This document shows, piece by piece, positions 45,797 to 55,737 of a stretch of DNA of 64,000 bases. A model generated the notes under the pieces. The model searched no databases. It was given only the letters and a program-made list of their open reading frames with translations, and was not told where the DNA came from. The stretch's first letter is position 1. Each line of letters begins with the position of its first letter. The stretch lies in the NCBI RefSeq assembly GCF_947501225.1, contig NZ_CANMUW010000001.1, positions 310,001-374,000 of the forward strand, given 5' to 3'. The translations under genes and the position numbers were made by a program. This stretch comes from an uncultured Shewanella sp. (lineage in GTDB: Bacteria; Pseudomonadota; Gammaproteobacteria; Enterobacterales; Shewanellaceae).

Positions 45797-47375
45797 GCTT
45801 AACTCCTTGAGCGGTTAGCGAGTTAACGCGGTTAAGATAAGCTGCGCCATACATCAGGTGCTTAGCCAGATCGACTGCGTTACGGTCCTGGTAGTTATCC
45901 AGGTAACTGCCCTTGGCCCACTGGTTGAATGCGCCCAGTGCCGGGCCTGCCCAGATCTGGTAATCCATCTCACGGCCCGCTTCGCCCGAGTTTGACCAGC
46001 GGCTGGAAAGCCCCAGGTACCAGCGGAAGATAAGTGCCATCTTACGCTTGGGGTTACCCTCGGCACGTTCGATCTGCTTAGGGTCGCGCTCGTTAAAGTG
46101 CGCCACGGTGCCGGCCCAGATCTCATCGAGAGTCGAGCGGAAAACCTGCTTCTCCAGCTTCTCACGCTCATCCGCCGGAATCGCTTCGATAGAGTCGTAG
46201 CGGGTGTAGATATCGTAAAGCTTGTTAGCACGCATCGGGAACAGGGTGCCGCGCTTAACGACCTGAAGTTTTACGCCCATCTCGAACATGTCGGCAGCGG
46301 GTGCCATAGTCACATCGGCCATCTCGGTAGTGGCGAGCAGCTTACGGGTATGCTCGCTGGCACCGGCCTCGACACAGGCCTGGTTGATTGAGCCGGTAAC
46401 GATATAGGCTGCGCCCATGTTGAAGGTGGCCAGCGCCGCATCGGGAGTACCCACGCCACCACCACAACCGACACGAATTGGTGTCGGGTAGTTGAATTTA
46501 GCCTGGATCTCCTCTTTAAGTGCCAGGATAGTCGGCAGCAGAGTAACCAAAGGACGGTTATCGGTGTGACCGCCGGAATCGGCTTCGGCCGTGATGTCGT
46601 CCGCCATAGGAACCAGCTGGGCCAGCTCCATCTGCTCAGCAGTAATAGAGCCATCATCGACCAGCTTTTGCAGCATCTTAGCGGGTGCCGGCATCATAAA
46701 CTTCTCGGCAACCTCGGTGCGGCTGACTTTAGCGATGACCTTGTTGGCAATCTGAATGTTGCCATGGGCATCGCGGCTAAGGCCCGCTGCGCGGTAGTAG
46801 ACAATCTGCGGTGTCAGGCCAAGAAACGCCGAGGCCTCAACGGTATGTACGCCATGCTTCAAAAACAGCTCGACGCTGCCACGCTCCAGCGCCGGCTCAC
46901 TCGGGCTATGGATAAGGTTGAACATGTATGGGCCGTTTGGCAGTGCGGCCTGGATGCGGTTGATCGCGGCTTCTACGCGGCTCGGGATAAGACCCGCGGC
47001 ACCGAATGAGCAGAGAATGCCGGCTTTGCCCAGTGCAATCACCAGCTCTTCCGATGAGATGCCGTTGGCCATCGCACCGGCGTAATAGGCATATTTTACG
47101 CCGTGAACGCGGCGAAAGTTGCTGTCGCCCAGGCTTTCGGTACCAAGAGCTGGTGCAAAGGCGCTGACAGGCTGAGCGGCAGATGATGCTGATCCTGTTA
47201 CAACCTCTGCTTGCTGGGCGATGCCGATACCTTTCTCACTGTGGTTAACCAGGTAGCAGCTGCGGCTAAAGTCTTTTAACTGCTGCTCCATAGTCGCCAC
47301 ATCAAAGCTGATATCGCTGTTGCTTACAGCCCAAGGCCAAGGCGCCAGGTTTTCATTTGTTGTCGTAGGATTCAT
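45750..47375 (-). CDS. pfaD: PUFA synthase enoyl reductase PfaD
   Basis: A 541-residue FMN-dependent enoyl reductase of the 2-nitropropane dioxygenase-like fold, the fourth protein of the bacterial long-chain polyunsaturated fatty acid synthase. Recognisable blocks are YAYYAGAMANGISSEELVIA, the glycine-rich GCGGGVGTPDAALATFNMGA for flavin phosphate, and the C-terminal LLRWKPTQRMA. It reduces the enoyl intermediate when a saturated carbon pair is needed. It is the last gene of the operon, 188 bp after pfaC. Its 3' end is duplicated at 42624. Confidence 0.97.
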   Translation of the reverse strand: MNPTTTNENLAPWPWAVSNSDISFDVATMEQQLKDFSRSCYLVNHSEKGIGIAQQAEVVTGSASSAAQPVSAFAPALGTESLGDSNFRRVHGVKYAYYAGAMANGISSEELVIALGKAGILCSFGAAGLIPSRVEAAINRIQAALPNGPYMFNLIHSPSEPALERGSVELFLKHGVHTVEASAFLGLTPQIVYYRAAGLSRDAHGNIQIANKVIAKVSRTEVAEKFMMPAPAKMLQKLVDDGSITAEQMELAQLVPMADDITAEADSGGHTDNRPLVTLLPTILALKEEIQAKFNYPTPIRVGCGGGVGTPDAALATFNMGAAYIVTGSINQACVEAGASEHTRKLLATTEMADVTMAPAADMFEMGVKLQVVKRGTLFPMRANKLYDIYTRYDSIEAIPADEREKLEKQVFRSTLDEIWAGTVAHFNERDPKQIERAEGNPKRKMALIFRWYLGLSSRWSNSGEAGREMDYQIWAGPALGAFNQWAKGSYLDNYQDRNAVDLAKHLMYGAAYLNRVNSLTAQGVKLPSELLRWKPTQRMA

Positions 47376-47563
47376 TGTTGACCCTTATATTATCTGTTTT
47401 TAAGCTTTTAGCTTTTTATTAAATCAAATTCAGTTCGTTGCATGAATTGAGTTAGGACGCAGATATTTTTGCCCAATTTCCCGAAAAAAGCGCGCAGCCT
47501 ATGACTATAGGTGAGCACTTTTGACACAGAAATTGAGCAAAATAGCCAGTCTATAACTCAAAT

Positions 47564-50500
47564 TCAAAGAGCTTCTTCTATGGATATTGCAATATCGAAG
47601 ACTTCGTAGATACGCAGACCATCCTTACTCAGGCTGGCGTTACCTGTGATCACCTTCTTGCCGTTTTCATCTTTAACAGAGGTGATGCTGACATCCATAG
47701 ACATCTGCTTGTTCAGCGGGTTGATCTGGCCGCGATACTTCCACTTGATGTTCGACAGGATCTGACCAAACTTAGGGTTCTTAAACCCGGAGCCCAGGTC
47801 TTTACTGATGGCGTAAGTCTGCATGGTTTCGATAATCGCTTCAACACCGAGCGAGCCCGGCATAACCGGATCCTGGTGGAAGTGGAACTGGAAGAACCAA
47901 TCACTTGGGTCGATGGTGCGCTCGGCGTACAGGTAACCAAGACCTTCAGTGCCGCCGTTATCGACAATTTCAACAGAGTCGATAAAGTTCAGCTGACCAC
48001 CGGCCAGGCGGTAGTGTGGCTTATCGGCCGGTGCATTGAAGTGACGAACGCTCTTATCTAGCAGGTTGACAGTCGTTGTTGGTGCAACGCCGTTAGCCAC
48101 ATGCCAGGGCTGAGTCACCTTACCGTTATCCAGACCAAGCTGGTCTTTCAATGCCTCAGCCTTGAAGTAACCGAATACCGCGGTGCCGCGATAGAAGGGC
48201 TCGCCATCTGTGCTCAGCTCGAAGCTGAAGCTCTGGATGATGTTGGTGCCAGCCATGACGGTCGACAACAGACGTGAATCGTTGACGATAGTTTTGCCGC
48301 GCAGGTCGACTTCGCGCAGCAACTCACCGCTGCCATCTAAGTTACGGAAGAATAGCTCGAGGCCCGGGAAGCCCAGGGTCGTGCCCATGTAACCCGAGAT
48401 GAAGCCGTTTGGCTGCAGTGATATCTCCATCAATATCGAGTAGGGCATCACGGCGTGGTGGCTGTTTTTATCGAAATACCAGGCATCAACAGGCACTTCA
48501 TACTCGGCGATACAGGATGATGGCTTCTTGAAGTCGCCACGCTTACCGTTGACCTCGATAACTCGTGTGGTCACCTGCAGATCGCCACAAGGTGTACGAG
48601 GTGGGATCATGCCGCGATAGATGGAGAACTCGGGGCCGAAACAGTTTTCGATATTACCCGTGGCAAACTCAAACATATGATACGGCGTGAATGGCACGGT
48701 ATCGGGCACGCGGTTGGGGTAGTCCGGCGTAATTGGCGCCTCGACGTGTGAAAGCGGGATCACACCCTTATTCGGCTCCTTGCTCAGGTCCGGGATCTGT
48801 GCCATCAGCGGTGCGTTTACCGATGCGGGCTGGTATTCCTTATTAAGAGACGCCGCAGGCGCTTTATTAAGTGCCGCTGATGGCTCTTTTTTCAGAGACG
48901 CTGAAGGCTCATTATTAACAGAAGCCGCTGGCGCGCTTGCCTCAGTTGTAAGAAGTGGATAGCGGGTACACTCATCCTCCTCCTTGATCATCACACCCAG
49001 GTTCTGGAAGTCGACCACGGCTTTACCGTTGAGTATGATATCGATATTCGCCTTAGCGTAAGGGCGCGGACTGAAGCCGATTTCGGTGACTTCCATGCGA
49101 TAGGTCAGGGTGCCGGACTGTGGCAGTACCTGTCCGCGGCAACGAACCTGCTGCGAGGCATTTTCCAGTGGCTGGAAGCGGCCATTCTTAGTATGGGTGT
49201 GCATGCCTAAGTGCAGCATGAAGAACTGTAGTAGCTGACCACAACCTTCGGCCATCAGTGAGCCCGCCATCACCTGATCGCCCTTGAAGTGACACGGGAA
49301 GTACCAGTGATCCGGTTCCAGTTGCTTATGGCCTTCGATAAGGCCAAGCCCCCAGGTGCCGCCATTGCGTTCAACCTTGCTGACCTGCTCGATCATCAGG
49401 AACTTCTCCGATGCGAAGCACAGTGAGGGTTGTGCCGGGCCCGCATGGCTCGGGCCGAAACAGCCTTCGATATCTGCGCTCAGCAGCTTGTGGATCTCGC
49501 CATAGTTGAAGCTGGTTTTAGGGCAGTCCAGTAGCGGGTTGAAACTCTTCTTCACGGCCAGACTGCGCGCCTTAATCTCATCTTCGGTGCGGATCACCCC
49601 TTTACCGTCGGCAAGCTCTTCGTCGGTGAAGAAACCGGCGCAACCGCCGTCCATCTTCAAAATCATCTTGTCGCCGACGAAACACTCGTAGGAGAAGAAG
49701 AACAGCAGGGTGTCGCCGTTACGGGCATAGTTGTTGATCTTAATATCGTAGCGAAGAGTATCGCCGCCACGTGGCAGATCGCCCAGGAAGGTGAGGGTAC
49801 AGTCGAGCAGTCGATAGACGCGCTCACCCTTGTTTTCGAAATCGATACCAAGATAGCTGATCAGCATCAAGTCACACTGGCCAGATTCAACTGCTACGGC
49901 CCATGGGATCTGACCATCGACCAGATAGGGCGCATCGACCGGAATGTCATATTCTGTGGTCATAGAACAAGGTTTGAACTCGTTCATGGTGGCATCGAGT
50001 TTCGTTACGCGAGATACCAAGAGGTAATCTGTGGTCGGCAGGCGCACCCGGCGCGAGTAGCTGTCGATGATGGCGTAATCTGAGCCAAATACATTGGCGA
50101 TATCGCCCTCGGCATACTCAACTAAGTCGGCGTAGTTCCAGATACAGGGCTTAAGTTCAGGTATCGGCGCCGTGTAGGGTGGCACGTTTGCATGATCAGG
50201 TTTGAGCTCTGGTGTGGTTTTCAAGGTGTTAGCGTATGAAACAGGCGCTGGGATCGCAGTGCTCGTTACTGGTGCAGGCTCTTGACCTGTCACTTGGGCT
50301 AGCTGTTGCTTAAGCAGGGCATCGGCTACTTTCATACCGGTTGAGCGGCTCTTCAAAAATGCCTGGTGCGCCTGCTGAGCAAGCTGCTGATTGTGCGCGA
50401 ATGCAGCCAGGTCACCGGATGAAACATCGATAGGTGTGCTTGGCGTAGTCGTTAACTTAGATTGAGTTGTCATGGCTTTGGCTGTCACATTCTGTTTGAT

Positions 50501-53473
50501 CGTAGGGGCATCCGGCGCCTGAGTGGGGCTTACCGGTGCTGCTTGATGTTGTTGCTGTGGGCGAGCGATTATTGCTTTTGGCTGCTTTACCACCGAAGAC
50601 TCGGTGCCCTGGGCGACCTTGCTCTTAATGGACGTTAAGTTCGCCAGTGGTGCGTCGACGATATGTCGGTAGATATCTCGTCCACCTAAGGTCACCTGCT
50701 TCAACAGTTGATGCTTGGCGTCTGATATCAGTTCACTGCTTAAACGGCGCTGCAGTGCGCGTCGCTCTGCTTCACTTTGACTGATCAGCAATTGAGAGAC
50801 CTGGTTTTCACTGATATTCGTGATAAGGGCTGCGTTGTTGTCAGTCATCTTGTGATGTCGTGAGACATTCAACAGGCCATGAAGCAGGCTCGCCATTCCC
50901 GCCGCGGCGAAGCAGTGGCCGACACGACTATCGGCGCTGGTGGCGATAGCATTAGGGAAAGCCGTGTCGGTTACACCGGTTTGTGCACTTACCAGGCTTC
51001 CCGGTGCGATATTGGTTTCAGCGACGCAGAGCTTGTTTGAATCTGTACCGGTTTGGGTCAATAACTTATCGGTAACCGATGGCACATCTAGTGCGTGGCC
51101 GAAGGCGAGGGCATCTATCTGGCCATATGAGTGCGCAGCGCGAGCCTCATCTTTGACTAATACTACAGCTCCTGCGCCTTCACCGACATTCCAGCCCTGC
51201 TTCTCTGCAGCATCGACTCGCTTGTTGGCCGGAGTCATCGCCACGGGGGCAATACTATTTTTGAGTATCACCTGCTCGAAGCTGCCGGAGAGATCGACGG
51301 CGGCAATCACCACTGCATCGAGTTCATCTTCTGACATCAGGTTCTGTGCCACATCGAGACAACGGCTGACCGATTGCTCGGCGGCCGAGATGGTAAATGC
51401 CGGCCCGTTGAAGTCCCACAGCGAGGCGATCCGCGACGCCATGATGTTACCGATAAAGCTGGTGTACTGATTGAGTTTGGCTGCATCCAGCACACTGTCC
51501 ATCGCAATGGCTTCGAGTGCCTGATACTCGTTACTGCTCAGAGCGACGCCCATGGCTGCGAGGCTTTCACTCAATTGAGTATGCAGGTTGACGCGACCGC
51601 GGAACTGATGCAGCTCAAGCTCGGTTTCCATGGCAACCAAGACCGCTACTTTCTGGCCCGGTTTGAGTTTGGCATCACGAATCGCTTCGTCGGTGACCCG
51701 CATCAGCATCAGCTGCTGTGAGATCAAGCGGTCATCTTCATTCGGTGGCAGTTTGAAGCGCAGGAAGTCGAGTTCGAAACTGTCGATATAGGCGCCTTGT
51801 GGCGCGTCGCCAAGGCCATATTCGGCAAGTAACTCGCGATGTTGCTCGAGTCCCTTCCAGCGCTTCTTAGGCAGTGAGATAAAACCATTGCTGTTTGATA
51901 TTACTGCATCGTTAAGCCGGTTAATGCTGCTGAGAGGACCGAAGTGAGAGGCAATACCGCTTATCTTCATCGCTTCAGGTTTTACTGCTTGTTTGCTTGC
52001 GGCTGGATGAGGTGAGGCGCCCGCGGCGTCTTTTGGAGGTAAATAGCTCTCCAGCAGCAGGTGCGCATTACAACCACCGAAACCAAATACGGAGACACCG
52101 GCATGACGTAATGTATTCCCCTCCTTCATCGGCCAGGGCTGAACCTGATTTGGTAGCGTAGCCGAACCAAACATGCCATCGGGTGAAGATATTGCATCGC
52201 TGATATTGATGCTCGGCGGCAGTGCCCCCTCTTTCATGGCGAAGATCATCTTCATGATCCCGGGCATGCCTGCTGCTGTCAGCAGATGGCCCAGATTAGA
52301 CTTGGCTGAGCCTATCTGTGGTATCTCTTCGCCGGCCAGCTTATCTGCAAAGAAGGTCTCCATCGAGGTAAGTTCAATCTTGTCACCCAGCGGTGTTCCC
52401 GTTGCGTGACACTCGATCACTTCGATATCTTTAGGTTCGATATCACTCATCGCATAGGCGCGCTCGAAGGCTTTGACCTGGCCTTTCGGGTTAGGGCTGA
52501 GCACAAACTGTCCCTTGCCGTCGTTTGACAGGCCTACACCGCTGACAACCGCGTAGATCTTATCGCCGTCGCGTTCGGCATCTTCCAAACGTTTGAGTAC
52601 CAATACTCCGGCGCCTTCGCCCGCAAACAGGCCTTTACTGTTGGCGTCGAACGGAGCCGAGAAGCCATGTTCCGGGTAGGCATGGAAGATTGAGAATCCC
52701 ATGTTGATAAAGAAAGGATCTGCACCTGAGACAGCTCCGGCTAACATCACATCGGCTTTTCCCGTGCTGAGATAGTCACAGGCTAACTTTAGTGAGTAAA
52801 CTGAACTAGCGCAGGCGGCATCCAGACTTAGCTGGGCGCTGCCTAAACCGAGTGCATCGGCTACTACCTTTGAGGTGTTATGGGCGATGGAGCCGTTAGC
52901 ACTGTCGAGGCTTGTTTCCTGAGAGGCGCGCGCCGTTCCTGCATTGGTCGGATTCAGGCTGAATTTTTCACTTGTCAGTTTGTTACGCAGCGCCTTTTCA
53001 ACAACGCCATGATAGATAGGCAGAAACAGATCGTTTGAGCGCTCCGTGGGGAAAGATAACGCCCCCATGACCACGCCCGTGCGCTGCAACAAATCATCAT
53101 TGTGAAGTGCAATGCCCGCATCTTCCAGGGCTTTGCGGCTGGTGTCCAGGGCCCAGAGAAAGCTGTTATCGAGCCCGGTTAAACTGTCAGGTGATAAACG
53201 GTAGCCATTGGGATCGAAACAAAAGTCTTCGATATAGCCCCCCTTATCGCAGTAAAACCTGTCTGACTGTCCCTGTACACCCTGATAGTCGGCGCTGTTT
53301 GCACCGAGTTTTTCATTGGTTAAGGTGGTGCGGGAGTCGCGTTTATCGAGCAGGTTTTGCCAGAACTCCTGTGGACTCTTGGCATCGGGATAGAGGGTCG
53401 CCAAACCGACGATGGCTATCTTGCTCTGCTTAGTCATTTTTTTGGAGTCAGAGATGTTTTCTGAAGAAGACAT
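47564..53473 (-). CDS. pfaC: PUFA synthase subunit PfaC (KS-CLF-DH-DH)
   Basis: A 1969-residue synthase subunit. Domains in order: ketosynthase (about 15-480, C221 in DAACASS), chain-length factor (about 540-960, where the cysteine position reads SAAEQS), then two FabA-like dehydratase/isomerase domains (about 1105-1490 with CHFKGDQVMAGSLMAEG, and 1585-1955 with FHFHQDPVMPGSLGVEA). A linker near residues 1513-1544 consists of four eight-residue repeats (PSASLKKE type) encoded by 24-bp units. FabA-like domains set the cis double bonds of EPA or DHA. It overlaps pfaB by one base (TAATG). Confidence 0.97.
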   Translation of the reverse strand: MSSSENISDSKKMTKQSKIAIVGLATLYPDAKSPQEFWQNLLDKRDSRTTLTNEKLGANSADYQGVQGQSDRFYCDKGGYIEDFCFDPNGYRLSPDSLTGLDNSFLWALDTSRKALEDAGIALHNDDLLQRTGVVMGALSFPTERSNDLFLPIYHGVVEKALRNKLTSEKFSLNPTNAGTARASQETSLDSANGSIAHNTSKVVADALGLGSAQLSLDAACASSVYSLKLACDYLSTGKADVMLAGAVSGADPFFINMGFSIFHAYPEHGFSAPFDANSKGLFAGEGAGVLVLKRLEDAERDGDKIYAVVSGVGLSNDGKGQFVLSPNPKGQVKAFERAYAMSDIEPKDIEVIECHATGTPLGDKIELTSMETFFADKLAGEEIPQIGSAKSNLGHLLTAAGMPGIMKMIFAMKEGALPPSINISDAISSPDGMFGSATLPNQVQPWPMKEGNTLRHAGVSVFGFGGCNAHLLLESYLPPKDAAGASPHPAASKQAVKPEAMKISGIASHFGPLSSINRLNDAVISNSNGFISLPKKRWKGLEQHRELLAEYGLGDAPQGAYIDSFELDFLRFKLPPNEDDRLISQQLMLMRVTDEAIRDAKLKPGQKVAVLVAMETELELHQFRGRVNLHTQLSESLAAMGVALSSNEYQALEAIAMDSVLDAAKLNQYTSFIGNIMASRIASLWDFNGPAFTISAAEQSVSRCLDVAQNLMSEDELDAVVIAAVDLSGSFEQVILKNSIAPVAMTPANKRVDAAEKQGWNVGEGAGAVVLVKDEARAAHSYGQIDALAFGHALDVPSVTDKLLTQTGTDSNKLCVAETNIAPGSLVSAQTGVTDTAFPNAIATSADSRVGHCFAAAGMASLLHGLLNVSRHHKMTDNNAALITNISENQVSQLLISQSEAERRALQRRLSSELISDAKHQLLKQVTLGGRDIYRHIVDAPLANLTSIKSKVAQGTESSVVKQPKAIIARPQQQHQAAPVSPTQAPDAPTIKQNVTAKAMTTQSKLTTTPSTPIDVSSGDLAAFAHNQQLAQQAHQAFLKSRSTGMKVADALLKQQLAQVTGQEPAPVTSTAIPAPVSYANTLKTTPELKPDHANVPPYTAPIPELKPCIWNYADLVEYAEGDIANVFGSDYAIIDSYSRRVRLPTTDYLLVSRVTKLDATMNEFKPCSMTTEYDIPVDAPYLVDGQIPWAVAVESGQCDLMLISYLGIDFENKGERVYRLLDCTLTFLGDLPRGGDTLRYDIKINNYARNGDTLLFFFSYECFVGDKMILKMDGGCAGFFTDEELADGKGVIRTEDEIKARSLAVKKSFNPLLDCPKTSFNYGEIHKLLSADIEGCFGPSHAGPAQPSLCFASEKFLMIEQVSKVERNGGTWGLGLIEGHKQLEPDHWYFPCHFKGDQVMAGSLMAEGCGQLLQFFMLHLGMHTHTKNGRFQPLENASQQVRCRGQVLPQSGTLTYRMEVTEIGFSPRPYAKANIDIILNGKAVVDFQNLGVMIKEEDECTRYPLLTTEASAPAASVNNEPSASLKKEPSAALNKAPAASLNKEYQPASVNAPLMAQIPDLSKEPNKGVIPLSHVEAPITPDYPNRVPDTVPFTPYHMFEFATGNIENCFGPEFSIYRGMIPPRTPCGDLQVTTRVIEVNGKRGDFKKPSSCIAEYEVPVDAWYFDKNSHHAVMPYSILMEISLQPNGFISGYMGTTLGFPGLELFFRNLDGSGELLREVDLRGKTIVNDSRLLSTVMAGTNIIQSFSFELSTDGEPFYRGTAVFGYFKAEALKDQLGLDNGKVTQPWHVANGVAPTTTVNLLDKSVRHFNAPADKPHYRLAGGQLNFIDSVEIVDNGGTEGLGYLYAERTIDPSDWFFQFHFHQDPVMPGSLGVEAIIETMQTYAISKDLGSGFKNPKFGQILSNIKWKYRGQINPLNKQMSMDVSITSVKDENGKKVITGNASLSKDGLRIYEVFDIAISIEEAL
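48843..48938 (-). repeat. Four 24-bp tandem repeats inside pfaC
   Basis: Units begin at 48843, 48867, 48891 and 48915, each like TTAAGAGACGCTGAAGGCTC. They encode PAASVNNE, PSASLKKE, PSAALNKA and PAASLNKE. The same core occurs in intergenic DNA at 42481-42546 and 45652-45686. Confidence 0.85.
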
Positions 53474-55737
53474 TAAGCTTCCCCTTGTATTGTTTGTTTC
53501 ATCGAATGCTCACTGTGCCTTGAGCCGGCAGCACCATCACCTGATGCCCGGGTCTCGAGCTTTGCCAGCGCTATCTCTCGATTTAATCCATCGATGAGAG
53601 GCGCAGCTGAAAGCGGCACACGGTGACTGATAAGTTGGCCTAACGCCTTGAGAAGGGTGGTGATATCATCACCTCCTTTGGCATTGACGGGCACGGTGCA
53701 GCATGGGTAGCAGCCTGATTCGCTGCCACAGCTTCTGTCTAGTTTGGCAATCTTGTCGATAAGGGTGCAGTTTTGCCTATCTGCGCCTAATTCGACAAAC
53801 AGCTTGGCACCTTGGCTTTGCGCGCCATGGATCAGCGAGGTAAAGTCCAGGGTGTTGCAGAAGGTGTCGGCGATTGAACGTGCGACGACTTGACTGTCGA
53901 GAGAGCCTTGCGCATTTGATATAGCGGTTTCATCAGAGGCTGCACTGATAAACTTAATACCTGTCGGTAGTGATTCCTGCAGTGGCTGAGTATAAAACGC
54001 TATTACATTAGCATGCTCTTCAAGTGCCGGCGTGGTATGCATCGCCGTTACCCGATTTGCGGCTATGCCACGTTTTTTCATCTTAGCCAGCAGTTCACGG
54101 CACTGGGTTTCACAGCCTGCAATGACACAGGTATCCCCCTGGTTTATCGCAAGGTAGGCGTGAGGGAACTCAGGAAGCAGCGCTTGAATAGGCGCTGCCG
54201 CTGAGCGAACCACAAAGCTGTTCCATACAATATCAGCCGCTGATTCATCCAGCTGCCAGGCAAGGCGAACCGCACTGAGCCTACCCGAAATAGCGCTGGT
54301 AAACAGCGGATCAGTTTTAGTCTTCTCAATCAAGGCATGTGGGTTTTTCCATACACCCAGACTCGCCCACATCGACGCTTCACCCATGGAATAACCTAAG
54401 GCGAAGTTTGGCGTGATTTTAAACTCTTTTACCAGCAGTTGGGTCAGCAGATAGCTACTACCGACACCGGCAATAGCCAGATCGCCCAGCGGCATAGCTG
54501 GCGCCACTTTAGGATCTAAGTTATAGATGGCGTCGGCCTGGAACATGGACTTCAGGTCACCTTCACGTTCCAGTTGCGAATAGAGTGACGGGAAGTAACC
54601 ATGGAGCTCACTGAACATATCGCTATATACGGTGCCTACACCCGGGTAGACAAAGGCAAGACCATTTTGGTCGGTGGAGCCCAGAGGCTCGGCGGTGAAA
54701 TAGCTTCCCGCCGGTGTACGATATTGTCCTTTTTCACTCATCACCCCAGGCACAGCCTCAACCATCGCATCGAGTTCCTGAAGCATGGCTTCAGGGGAGC
54801 TTGCCTGCAGCGTGATGGCGTATGTGCCGTTGGCGGTTTCAAAAGCCAGAAGATTATCGCGCATCAAAGTCAGTAGTGGCTCCCGTTTAATTAGGGGAGT
54901 CGCGCTGAGGTCTGCTCTTAACTTATCCAGACCCGCTAATAGTCCGGTTTGGCTATCAGCCGACACTATAAACTGTAACCGCTTTGAGTCGATAATCGAT
55001 TTTGGTGCAATAAAGCCTGTGCCTTGAGAGACCACGAAGCTGATGCAGTTTGCCGTGTCGGCCCCCTCTGTTGTAGTGGCACTATTGGTGAGGTTGATTG
55101 CCATCACGCGAGCCTGATGGTGTTCGGTAAACCAGTAGTGGCTGGCCGCCTGTTTAGGGCTAACCGAAGCTGGATCTCTATGGTGTGTACGAGAGGCAAG
55201 GTCTTTAATGAGCTCACAAACCAGATCGAACTGCTCTGTACTATTAAGTTGTGGCAGATCCACGCGTTTGCTGACGCTATCAGGCTTTCGCTTTGCCTGA
55301 TTTAATGCTCGACTCATAGTCGCATCTGCAAGCGTTGTGATATCAGATGTTGATTCAGCCTGTATCTGCATGGCAGCGAGTTGAGCGTGGGGGTGGATTC
55401 TGTTTTGCGCCGCCTTTAGCGCATGCATCATCAGCAGTGAGCTGGTACCTGTCGAGATCTGCACTAGTTTTCCCTGCTCTATCGCTTCGATAGTAGCAGT
55501 TAAGTTCGCCTCAAAGTCTTCCACCTCGATAGTGACGAGCTCTGTGGTGTGAAGCAGTTCTGAGTTGTGCAGCTCAGGCATTAACCGGGGCAGCTGTTGA
55601 GCTACCTCGGGGGCATGAAGATCGCGTGCAGTGGGAAGCACCAGGAGTGCGATGCGCAATGGCATCCCACTCTTGATAACTTGATCACTGACGCTGGCGT
55701 TAGCTGAGGGGCTAACGGTTTGTGTCGATTTGACCAT
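53473..55737 (-). CDS. pfaB: PUFA synthase acyltransferase subunit PfaB
   Basis: A 754-residue subunit with a C-terminal acyltransferase domain (about residues 340-680); the nucleophile is S450 in GYSMGEASMW. The N-terminal half resembles a degenerate ketosynthase-like region without a catalytic cysteine motif. PfaB is thought to influence which product, EPA or DHA, is made and may release the finished chain. Its stop and the pfaC start share one base, as do its start and the pfaA stop, so the three proteins are translationally coupled. Confidence 0.95.
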   Translation of the reverse strand: MVKSTQTVSPSANASVSDQVIKSGMPLRIALLVLPTARDLHAPEVAQQLPRLMPELHNSELLHTTELVTIEVEDFEANLTATIEAIEQGKLVQISTGTSSLLMMHALKAAQNRIHPHAQLAAMQIQAESTSDITTLADATMSRALNQAKRKPDSVSKRVDLPQLNSTEQFDLVCELIKDLASRTHHRDPASVSPKQAASHYWFTEHHQARVMAINLTNSATTTEGADTANCISFVVSQGTGFIAPKSIIDSKRLQFIVSADSQTGLLAGLDKLRADLSATPLIKREPLLTLMRDNLLAFETANGTYAITLQASSPEAMLQELDAMVEAVPGVMSEKGQYRTPAGSYFTAEPLGSTDQNGLAFVYPGVGTVYSDMFSELHGYFPSLYSQLEREGDLKSMFQADAIYNLDPKVAPAMPLGDLAIAGVGSSYLLTQLLVKEFKITPNFALGYSMGEASMWASLGVWKNPHALIEKTKTDPLFTSAISGRLSAVRLAWQLDESAADIVWNSFVVRSAAAPIQALLPEFPHAYLAINQGDTCVIAGCETQCRELLAKMKKRGIAANRVTAMHTTPALEEHANVIAFYTQPLQESLPTGIKFISAASDETAISNAQGSLDSQVVARSIADTFCNTLDFTSLIHGAQSQGAKLFVELGADRQNCTLIDKIAKLDRSCGSESGCYPCCTVPVNAKGGDDITTLLKALGQLISHRVPLSAAPLIDGLNREIALAKLETRASGDGAAGSRHSEHSMKQTIQGEA